9,332 nt of DNA from Coriobacteriaceae bacterium (GTDB lineage: Bacteria > Actinomycetota > Coriobacteriia > Coriobacteriales > Eggerthellaceae). Shown piece after piece: positions 1 through 5,993 of the stretch. Position 1 is the stretch's first letter; every line of letters begins with the position of its first letter. Both the position numbers and the translations under genes were made by a program. The notes below the pieces were generated by a model. The model worked only from the letters and a program-made list of their open reading frames with translations. It made no database searches and was not told the origin of the DNA. Location of the stretch: positions 1-9,332 of the forward strand of contig SUUF01000015.1 in NCBI GenBank assembly GCA_015062635.1, given 5' to 3'.

Positions 1-56
1 AGGCAGCATACGAACACGAGGAGCGTCATTAGGTATCGTGCCTGTCGGGTACGCAC
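1..56 (-). CDS. Partial CDS, N-terminus of a probable membrane or exported protein
   Basis: A gene start that runs off the left edge. On the minus strand a strong AGGAGG at 70-65 is followed 8 nt later by GTG at 56-54, and the frame stays open to base 1. The 18 visible residues read MRTRQARYLMTLLVFVCC: a short Arg-rich N-region followed by a hydrophobic stretch, which is the pattern of a signal peptide or first membrane segment. A Cys pair at the end could be a lipobox, but too little is visible to say. An alternative GTG one base after the SD also stays open, but its spacing is too short. It lies 43 nt behind the helicase stop with a parS in between. Function unknown. Confidence 0.45.
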   Translation of the reverse strand, partial: MRTRQARYLMTLLVFVCC

Positions 57-71
57 TCGTCACACCTCCTA

Positions 72-95
72 GAAATGTTTCACGTGAAACATTTC
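72..95. promoter_or_regulatory. parS: parS centromere site (distal copy)
   Basis: The core TGTTTCACGTGAAACA at 76-91 matches the canonical bacterial parS exactly. The palindrome extends outward to 24 bp without a mismatch (72-95). ParB binds parS, loads CTP and spreads as a clamp. This copy lies between the stop of the helicase gene (100) and the Shine-Dalgarno of the next gene (65-70). It is the second perfect parS in the window, about 7.7 kb from the copy beside parA. The site call is direct; occupancy by the ParB encoded here is inference. Confidence 0.95.
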
Positions 96-99
96 CTCG

Positions 100-3000
100 C
101 TACCCTCTGTTTCCCTCTTCCAACTCGTGTGCTATCTGAGCAATCGTCATCAGCTTAATGTTTTTGCTCGGCATGCTGTTGAGAAATTTCTTACCATACC
201 CTTTGCTCACAAGCCGGTGGTCGGCGAGAATGAGGCTTCCTGTGTCATTTGCGTTTCTTATGAGCCTTCCCGCTGCCTGTTTCGTCTCGATAATCGCCTC
301 GGGCAACACATAGTGCGCCCATGCGCTCCTATCGTTTTGCTGACGCTCGCAGCTCAACGGATCGCTCGGCTTCTTGAAGGGGAGCTTCGGTATGACCACG
401 GTCTTCAAGGTCGCGCCCGGCGCGTCGAATCCCTCCCAAAAACTCTTCAAGGCCATCAGGCTCAGGGTTTCGTCTTTCACGAAGTCGTCGCGCAGGTTCT
501 TCACGCTCACGCCCTTGCGTTGGCACACCAAGCGCAGGTCTTCAGCCGCCAAGGCGGGTTGCACCACCTTGTAGCAACTTTCCATCTCGCGGCGGTTCGT
601 GAACAACGTGAGGGTGCTTCCACCTTGCGCTTTATGCACGGCAACCAGGAGTTTCTGCAATTTGCTCAAATACGACGGCTCGGTGGGTTCAGGCATATCG
701 GTGGGAACGTAGATCGTCATGTTCGCATCGAAATCGTAGCTTGAATCGAGTTGCAGGAAATCGGCCTGCGATTTCTCGGACGCATTCAAGCCGAGCGCCG
801 TTGAAAACACATCGAAGCTGCTATCGATGGCAATGGTGGCAGACGTGAAGACAACGCTGAACGTGTTCGAGAACAAGGTCTCGTTCAGGTGCTCCCCGAT
901 ATTCATCATCAACGCTTGGAGCTTATCTGAATAGCGGTCGCGCGTCTTATTCAACTCCGCCGCGTAGGCGAACAGCGGGGTGGGGTTGAAGAAGATGGTT
1001 TCGCACGCATTCAGCAGCTCTTTCAGCTCGAGCGTCGTTGCCGCGATCTCTCGTTGCAATGCGGCAGCCCCCTCAAGGCCCTCAAGCCACGCGACGAGTT
1101 CCTGCGATGCGGTTATCAGCTGCTCCGCAGCGTTTGTCATCACCTTGGCATGATCGACCAATTCTTGGAACGCGCTGCCATGACGTATCTCGTCGTTGAT
1201 CCACAGCTCGATGCGCTCGTATCCCTTGTTCGCGCCGGTTCGAGGTTCGTAATACAGCAAATCCTTCACATGCTGGCAATAGAACTGCACCGCTTGCTGG
1301 AATCGAATGCCCGCAGCGCGCGCCTTGGCGCTGAGCGCATACATCGTGGTGGTCGCCTCGCCGCCCATGCCGTTATTACCCGGCATGATTTCCTGGCCGG
1401 GAACCCCCGTGCCGAAGCGACGTTCCACCCGCAAGAACATATTCTGCGACGGCTTGTCACTCGCCACTTTCCGGGATATATGCTCGAGCTTTTCGGAAGA
1501 CACCTCGACCGAGAACGCTTTACGCCCCTCTTCCTCGGCGCCATGGGCCTCGTCGACCACCCAATAGCGGATAGGCGGCAAGAGCCCACCATCGGCCTGC
1601 AAGTCGCAGAACAGCATGCTGTGATTCGTGACGACGACATCGGCCGACTGCGCCTGCTGGCGCGCGCCATGAACAAAGCAGCTGGTGCCGTAATACGGGC
1701 ATTTACGACGCAAGCATTCCTGGCTCGAGCAGGTGATGCGCCAACGGGGAAGACGACGGTAATCGATTTTGAGCGTGTCGATATCGTCATAATCGCTTTG
1801 CTCGATATACGATAGCAATGCCGCAAGCGCAGGGGCCTGGTGCATCTGCTGACCGGCAACCTCGACGTATTTCGGTCCCTCGCGCAACACGCGGTCGATT
1901 TGCAGCAGGCATGGATAATGCGAGAACCCTTTGAGCGGCATGAACGATATGCCGCCGACATCGGCCAGCGCTTGGCTGATGAGGGGCAGCTCCTTGTTGA
2001 CCAGCTGATCGAGGAGGTTGTTCGTCTTCGTGGCGATGCCGACGGTGATGCCGCTCCGCTTCGCCGTGAGCGCCGCGGGAATGAGATATGCCATCGATTT
2101 GCCGACGCCAGTGCCCGCTTCGACCACCAAATTACGGCTCTGCTGAAATGCCCGCGCAACCGCCTTCGACATCTCGACCTGTTCGCTGCGAGCCTCGTAG
2201 TCTTCATACGAGGAGCCCACGAGTCCCTCGTTGGAAAACGCCGCTTCGATTTCCTCCGCAGCGGGGAATCGAAGGGATGTCATTACCGCGCCTTCGGGTT
2301 GGTAATACGGGTCGGCGACCTGCGCCGCGTCGGCCTTGGCCGGGGCTTTCAACGCCTTCGTATGCTCCGCGCGCATTGCCCGCAAGCTGAATGGCTCAAC
2401 TTTCCCACCATGTGCCGCACTGTTCTGCTCGTCGAAATATTGGAATACCTTCACCGTCGGCCATTCCTCGACAGTCGCGAAACCCGCGATGAGGTGGACG
2501 AGGTCGGCCGGCATGCATTGCACCGCCGCGAGCAATACGCGATAGACCTGGCAGGTAGCGGCAACGTCATCGTCGGCTCGATGAGTCGACTCCGTCGTTC
2601 CAAACGCATGCACCAAATCGATCAGCCGATGGCCTTTTAAGCGGGGGAGCGCGGCGCGGGCCAAGTCGAGCGAATCGATCCAGGCGTTGTCGCGCAAGGG
2701 AGCACCCTCCATATGCCTCGTGCAGAAGAAGCAGTCAAACGATGCGTTATGGGCCACAAGGTCGGAATCCCCGACGAACTCGACAAGGCTCGATACCGCT
2801 TCCGCCGGAGTGGGGGCATCGGCAACATCGGCGTCATGGATATTCGTCAAATGCTGGATTTCTTCGGGAATAGGCTTGCCGGGGTTCACGAATGTCACGA
2901 ACCACTCGGTGATTTGCCCTTTCACCATGCGAGCTGCGGCGATTTGCGTGAGCTCGTCGTTTTTATACGAAACGCCGGTGGTTTCGGTATCGATAACCAC

Positions 3001-3132
3001 CACGTCGGCGTCGAGTATCCCGAAATCGGCTGTTTCGGCGATATCGGCAAGCGCATGGTATCGCGCGCGAACCCGTTCGGGAGTCTGCTCGTTGAGAAAA
3101 GCATCCACTGGATGCGAAACTGTCATATCCAT
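100..3132 (-). CDS. dinG: DEDDh exonuclease fused to DinG/XPD-family helicase
   Basis: About 1010 aa from ATG at 3132 (numbering below). Residues ~43-205 form a DnaQ-like 3'-5' exonuclease: D48-x-E50, HNASFD (128-133) and HRADDD (184-189) supply the DEDDh catalytic set. A linker follows to ~315. The superfamily 2 helicase has Walker A AGTGVGKS (339-346), DEAH (527-530), SAT (764-766) and motif VI QAAGRLIR (952-959). Cys408 in a KGFSHYPC context plus Cys478, Cys485 (and Cys473 nearby) match the four-cysteine Fe-S pattern of E. coli DinG/XPD: 65, 5 and 7 residue gaps if C408-C473/478 are used with C478 and C485. Expected role: ATP-driven 5'-3' unwinding of forked DNA, R-loops or G4, with possible 3'-end trimming. 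An in-frame GTG at 3153 and ATG at 3126 are alternative starts; none has a convincing SD, but TACACT sits 7 nt before ATG 3132. Last gene of the ddl block. Confidence 0.9.
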   Translation of the reverse strand: MDMTVSHPVDAFLNEQTPERVRARYHALADIAETADFGILDADVVVIDTETTGVSYKNDELTQIAAARMVKGQITEWFVTFVNPGKPIPEEIQHLTNIHDADVADAPTPAEAVSSLVEFVGDSDLVAHNASFDCFFCTRHMEGAPLRDNAWIDSLDLARAALPRLKGHRLIDLVHAFGTTESTHRADDDVAATCQVYRVLLAAVQCMPADLVHLIAGFATVEEWPTVKVFQYFDEQNSAAHGGKVEPFSLRAMRAEHTKALKAPAKADAAQVADPYYQPEGAVMTSLRFPAAEEIEAAFSNEGLVGSSYEDYEARSEQVEMSKAVARAFQQSRNLVVEAGTGVGKSMAYLIPAALTAKRSGITVGIATKTNNLLDQLVNKELPLISQALADVGGISFMPLKGFSHYPCLLQIDRVLREGPKYVEVAGQQMHQAPALAALLSYIEQSDYDDIDTLKIDYRRLPRWRITCSSQECLRRKCPYYGTSCFVHGARQQAQSADVVVTNHSMLFCDLQADGGLLPPIRYWVVDEAHGAEEEGRKAFSVEVSSEKLEHISRKVASDKPSQNMFLRVERRFGTGVPGQEIMPGNNGMGGEATTTMYALSAKARAAGIRFQQAVQFYCQHVKDLLYYEPRTGANKGYERIELWINDEIRHGSAFQELVDHAKVMTNAAEQLITASQELVAWLEGLEGAAALQREIAATTLELKELLNACETIFFNPTPLFAYAAELNKTRDRYSDKLQALMMNIGEHLNETLFSNTFSVVFTSATIAIDSSFDVFSTALGLNASEKSQADFLQLDSSYDFDANMTIYVPTDMPEPTEPSYLSKLQKLLVAVHKAQGGSTLTLFTNRREMESCYKVVQPALAAEDLRLVCQRKGVSVKNLRDDFVKDETLSLMALKSFWEGFDAPGATLKTVVIPKLPFKKPSDPLSCERQQNDRSAWAHYVLPEAIIETKQAAGRLIRNANDTGSLILADHRLVSKGYGKKFLNSMPSKNIKLMTIAQIAHELEEGNRG

Positions 3133-3139
3133 ATCCAAA

Positions 3140-3145
3140 AGTGTA
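3140..3145 (-). promoter_or_regulatory. Possible -10 element for a leaderless helicase transcript
   Basis: TACACT on the minus strand is followed by exactly 7 nt and then ATG at 3132-3130. That places the expected transcription start at the A of the ATG. The same arrangement (TATACT, 7 nt, ATG) occurs before rlmN. No -35 close to TTGACA is visible at the usual distance. The element lies inside the coding frame if translation instead begins at GTG 3153. It would give the helicase a private promoter in addition to readthrough from ddl. Confidence 0.35.
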
Positions 3146-3172
3146 CCATCCACCTGTTGAGCACGATGCGCG

Positions 3173-3823
3173 TTAGAACAAACCGCAGGAATGGAGGATA
3201 AACACCACCAGCGCGATGATTGCGATGATGAATGCCCAGCTCAAGACATAACATCCCTTATTGCCGTTACGCGATTGCTCGATAAGGCGCTCATTGGGCG
3301 TGCGGTGATCCTTCACGACGGCAGAGCCTTTGCCCATCTTCGGCATGGCGGCGCGATCGGTGGGAAACCACGACCCATTGCTCGAAACCAGCTTATCGAC
3401 GGATTGCGCGCCGAAATCGACCTGGGGACGGCCGCCGTCGGCCATCTTCGCGGAAAGGGTTTTCTCGAACTCCTCCATGGCGGGGCTGATATGCGGGTCA
3501 TACATCAGCACGGCAACCTGGCCCCAATAATACCCCGGATGCTCTTCGTCGGTCGCTTCGGTGAAAGCCACGAAACTCAGGTACGCGCGTGTTTCCCACC
3601 CCTTCGCCTGGGCAAGCTGTACCGGCCGCACCATTCGATTCTCGAGATACGCGACCTCTTTGCCGAATCGGTTCACCAAATATGCCTTGTACCCATCGGC
3701 CTCATCGCGGATGTCGATGTCGTATTTATCGCCGACGAGGTTGTCGGCTCCCATGAAGTCGACGCCCCGCGGGTCAAGTCCGAAGAATTTCGCGTATTCG
3801 CCGGAATAAACCTCTTGTGCCAT
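3173..3823 (-). CDS. Tail-anchored protein of unknown function
   Basis: I do not recognise this 216-aa protein. Residues ~1-170 look soluble and mixed alpha/beta. The part from ~37 to 110 alternates strands and a helix (YKAYLV, GKEVAYLENRMVRPVQLAQA, RAYLSFVAF, GQVAVLMY), which faintly recalls a HIRAN-like fold; that is a guess from pattern only. Residues ~150-190 are polar and probably flexible. A single membrane segment at ~191-211 (from CYVLSW to FIL) is followed by only HSCGLF, so the protein should be C-tail anchored with its body in the cytoplasm; there is no signal peptide. ATG 3823 is preceded by GAGGGG with 7-nt spacing. It begins 22 nt after ddl stops and ends 19-40 nt before the helicase, so the three genes are probably co-transcribed. 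Confidence 0.85.
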   Translation of the reverse strand: MAQEVYSGEYAKFFGLDPRGVDFMGADNLVGDKYDIDIRDEADGYKAYLVNRFGKEVAYLENRMVRPVQLAQAKGWETRAYLSFVAFTEATDEEHPGYYWGQVAVLMYDPHISPAMEEFEKTLSAKMADGGRPQVDFGAQSVDKLVSSNGSWFPTDRAAMPKMGKGSAVVKDHRTPNERLIEQSRNGNKGCYVLSWAFIIAIIALVVFILHSCGLF

Positions 3824-3845
3824 ATCCTCACCCCTCTACGGTGCG

Positions 3846-4799
3846 TTATTCCGCGACGTCCTCGAGGGCAAGCTCGATGAGCTTCGTGCAAAGCTGCGGG
3901 AAGGTGTAACCGGCTTTACGCGCCGCATCGGGAAGCAACGAGGTGCTGGTCATACCGGGAACGGTGTTGGTTTCGAGCACCCAGCACATCCCCTGTTTAT
4001 CCATGATTATGTCGGTGCGCGACATACCACGGCATCCGAGGGCCTTGTGGGCAGCCACCGCGATTTCCTGAACACGGGCGGTCGTCGGCTCGTCAATGCG
4101 CGCCGGACAGATATGCTCGGATCCGCCAGGGGCATATTTCGATTCGAAATCATAGAAATCGTTTTTGGGGACGATTTCTATGACGGGGAGCGCTTGGGGA
4201 TCGCTGTTACCCAAAACCGCGACGGTCATCTCGGTGCCATCGATATACGTTTCGACAATTACCTCATTGTCGATTTTGAATACCGCTTCAATCGCATCGG
4301 CAAGCTCTGCAGCATCGTTGACGATATGCACCCCGATAGCGCTTCCCTCATTTGCCGGTTTCGCCACACACGGCACGCCAACCTTGGATACTATAGTATC
4401 CACATCGTACGGTTTACCCCGATGCAACGTCACCCCGACGGGCGTGTTGATGTTGAAATGCCGGTAAAAAACCTTTGCGCGGGCTTTATCCATGGCAATG
4501 GAGCTCGACCACACACCCGACCCGATATAGGGAAGGCCGATAACCTCGAGCAACCCCTGAATCGTGCCGTCTTCCCCGTATTTGCCATGCAGGCAGATGA
4601 ACGCGACGTCATACCTGCCATCGATCAGCGCCTTCAAGTCGGACTTCACCGCCGGGTCGAAGGTGTCGACGGCGAAGCCCGCCTCGACGAGCGCCTCGCG
4701 CGCACCGGCTCCCGACGCAAGGGAAATATCACGCTCTCCGCTTGCGCCTCCCGCAAGCAATGCGACTTTGATGCCAGACGGGTCGATAGCCGTGGCCAT
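3846..4799 (-). CDS. ddl: D-alanine--D-alanine ligase
   Basis: ATP-dependent cytoplasmic ligase that joins two D-Ala to make the dipeptide end of the peptidoglycan precursor. At 317 aa it has the length of short DdlB-type enzymes. Visible family marks: GGASGERDIS near the N-terminus (E22), HGKYGEDG (71-78), GSG at 93-95, the ATP-grasp lysine and P-loop KPANEGSAIG (147-156), the omega-loop FYDFESKY (215-222), D263, and ETNTVPGMTSTSLLP (276-290) with the Mg2+-binding E276/N278. E22, S153 and Y222 correspond to the E. coli DdlB triad E15/S150/Y216. The Tyr, rather than Phe, predicts D-Ala-D-Ala and not D-Ala-D-Lac. The second Ser of the usual GSS is Ala154. ATG 4799 follows AAGGAGG with 4-nt spacing. 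First gene of the ddl, unknown, helicase run and divergent from rlmN. Confidence 0.96.
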   Translation of the reverse strand: MATAIDPSGIKVALLAGGASGERDISLASGAGAREALVEAGFAVDTFDPAVKSDLKALIDGRYDVAFICLHGKYGEDGTIQGLLEVIGLPYIGSGVWSSSIAMDKARAKVFYRHFNINTPVGVTLHRGKPYDVDTIVSKVGVPCVAKPANEGSAIGVHIVNDAAELADAIEAVFKIDNEVIVETYIDGTEMTVAVLGNSDPQALPVIEIVPKNDFYDFESKYAPGGSEHICPARIDEPTTARVQEIAVAAHKALGCRGMSRTDIIMDKQGMCWVLETNTVPGMTSTSLLPDAARKAGYTFPQLCTKLIELALEDVAE

Positions 4800-4802
4800 G
4801 TT

Positions 4803-4828
4803 TCCTCCTTAACCGCCAAAAAGGAGGA
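4803..4828. repeat. Inverted repeat formed by the divergent Shine-Dalgarno sequences
   Basis: TCCTCCTT (4803-4810) and AAGGAGGA (4821-4828) are perfect 8-bp inverted arms around a 10-nt spacer. On the minus strand the left arm is the SD of ddl; on the plus strand the right arm is an SD placed 7 nt before an in-frame TTG (4835) of rlmN. A ddl transcript starting upstream of 4828, or an rlmN transcript starting upstream of 4803, would carry SD and anti-SD in one hairpin. The arms are seen directly; any regulatory effect is inference. It may simply result from two back-to-back strong SDs. Confidence 0.6.
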
Positions 4829-4858
4829 CCCCTCTTGGCTCTATTCAAACGTGGAATC

Positions 4859-4866
4859 AGTATACT
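4859..4866. promoter_or_regulatory. Symmetric -10 element between ddl and rlmN
   Basis: AGTATACT is a perfect palindrome, so the near-consensus -10 hexamer TATACT appears on both strands (plus 4861-4866, minus 4864-4859). Rightward it lies 7 nt before ATG 4874, giving a leaderless rlmN mRNA. Leftward it would start ddl transcription around 4852 and give a leader of about 50 nt containing the ddl SD. No good -35 hexamer is seen at 17-18 bp on either side; TTGGCT at 4835-4840 is 20 bp away. Symmetric -10 sequences are known to allow divergent transcription. Confidence 0.45.
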
Positions 4867-4873
4867 ATCGCGC

Positions 4874-5917
4874 ATGAACACTATCTTTGACTATTCCGCA
4901 CCGCAGATCGAGCAGCTGGTCACATCGCTCGGTCAACCCAAATTCCGCACAAAACAGCTCATTCAGTGGCTGTATAAACACGGAGCTCGCTCATATGACG
5001 AAATGAACAACCTCCCGAAGAACTTTCGGGAATCCCTCGCCCAACAAGCCCCGCTGATTCCACCGGTTATCGTCGATGCCCAGGTGTCTGCAGATGGAAC
5101 AAGGAAGTTCCTACTTGAATTCGCCGATGGCGCGCAGGTGGAAACCGTCGGCATCCCGTCTCGGGACACCAATGCGAAAGGCCAGCCGCGGCGTCTTACC
5201 GTGTGCTTCTCGACCCAGGTTGGATGCCCGATGCGATGCAGCTTCTGTGCGACCGGACGGGAAGGCTTCACCCGCAATCTCACCCCCGGCGAGATGGTGT
5301 GGCAGGTGCTGACCTGTCAAAACGAATTCGACATGCGGGTGAGCAACATCGTCGCCATGGGGCAGGGCGAGCCGTTCTTGAATTACGACAATGTCATGGC
5401 TGCGCTGCGCTACATGAATTCCGATGACGCCCTGGCGATCGGCGCGCGGCATATCAGTCTCTCGACATGCGGCATTATTCCGGGTATCCAACGATTCGCC
5501 GATGAAGGCGAGCAGTTCACGTTGGCGGTATCCCTCCATTCAGCACAACAGGACGCGCGCGACGACTTGATGCCGGGTTGCCGCAACACCCCGCTTGACC
5601 AGTTGAAAGGTGCATTACGCGACTATCAGCGCAAATCGGGCAGACGCATCACCTTCGAATACCTGATGATCGACGGCATCACCGACACTGTCAAGGCACT
5701 TGATGCCCTCATCTCGTACTGCAAGGGCCTGAAAATACACGTCAACCTGCTGAAAATCAACCATATCGACGAGTCGCCATACGAGCCGACCATCCCCAAG
5801 CGTCTCGATGCGTTTCGACGTGCGTTGGAAGACGCCGGCATCGAAACCACGATTCGAGATTCACGCGGCGCCGATATCGACGGTGCCTGCGGGCAATTGA
5901 AAAACTCCCGTAAATAG
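4874..5917 (+). CDS. rlmN: Dual-specificity RNA methyltransferase RlmN (radical SAM)
   Basis: Adds a methyl group to C2 of A2503 in 23S rRNA and of A37 in some tRNAs, using a radical SAM mechanism with a methylated cysteine. From ATG 4874 it has 347 aa. The N-terminal accessory domain shows the RlmN pattern FRTKQLIQWLYKHGARSYDEMNNLPK. The radical SAM motif CPMRCSFCATG supplies the CxxxCxxC cysteines for the 4Fe-4S cluster. GQGEPFLNYDNV is the family's G-x-GEP SAM-binding stretch, followed by SLSTCGIIPGI and SLHSA. The C-terminal RDSRGADIDGACGQL contains the second conserved catalytic Cys (mCys is in this GxxCGQL region). An in-frame TTG at 4835 with a perfect AAGGAGG 7 nt upstream would add 13 residues (MALFKRGISILSR). 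I prefer ATG because family homology begins there and a -10 lies just before it, but the TTG start is a real alternative. Only plus-strand gene here. Confidence 0.95.
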   Translation: MNTIFDYSAPQIEQLVTSLGQPKFRTKQLIQWLYKHGARSYDEMNNLPKNFRESLAQQAPLIPPVIVDAQVSADGTRKFLLEFADGAQVETVGIPSRDTNAKGQPRRLTVCFSTQVGCPMRCSFCATGREGFTRNLTPGEMVWQVLTCQNEFDMRVSNIVAMGQGEPFLNYDNVMAALRYMNSDDALAIGARHISLSTCGIIPGIQRFADEGEQFTLAVSLHSAQQDARDDLMPGCRNTPLDQLKGALRDYQRKSGRRITFEYLMIDGITDTVKALDALISYCKGLKIHVNLLKINHIDESPYEPTIPKRLDAFRRALEDAGIETTIRDSRGADIDGACGQLKNSRK

Positions 5918-5927
5918 CGCTATGCAG

Positions 5928-5969
5928 AAAAGCGGGGGTGAACCGGTTCGATTCCAGGTTCACCCCCGC
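5928..5969 (-). terminator. Strong terminator after parB, possibly bidirectional
   Basis: Perfect 13-bp arms GCGGGGGTGAACC (5932-5944) and GGTTCACCCCCGC (5957-5969) enclose a 12-nt loop. In the minus direction the stem is followed by TTTTCT (5931-5926), a usable U tract, 24 nt after the parB stop. In the plus direction the stem begins 14 nt after the rlmN stop but lacks a U run, so termination of rlmN there would rest on the stem alone. It sits exactly between two convergent genes. Confidence 0.88.
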
Positions 5970-5993
5970 CCATCGGCAACGATGCGGTATCCG

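Noticed and set aside
127..2640. Long plus-strand open frames opposite the helicase gene (127-744, 1054-1815, 1840-2640).
   Set aside because: They are Arg/His-rich antisense readings of a clear helicase gene, with no family motifs and no good SD; they arise from codon bias on the other strand.
2687..3880. Plus-strand open frames opposite the helicase N-terminus and the tail-anchored gene (for example 2713-3201 and 3191-3880).
   Set aside because: They mirror the real minus-strand genes, overlap each other and show no recognisable domain. The minus-strand gene has an SD, operon spacing and a coherent membrane segment.
3920..4799. Possible D-Ala-D-Lac (Van-type) ligase.
   Set aside because: The omega-loop keeps Tyr222 in the FYDFESKY context and the Glu/Ser/Tyr triad of D-Ala-D-Ala ligases, and there is no vanH/vanX neighbour. 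The Ala154 change in the P-loop is only a minor variant.
5941..5972. Loop GGTTCGATTCC followed by CACCCCCGCCCA resembles the T-arm and 3' end of a tRNA.
   Set aside because: The T-stem pairs poorly, and there is no D-arm, anticodon arm or 7-bp acceptor partner upstream at tRNA distance. The 13-bp stem between convergent genes is better explained as a terminator.
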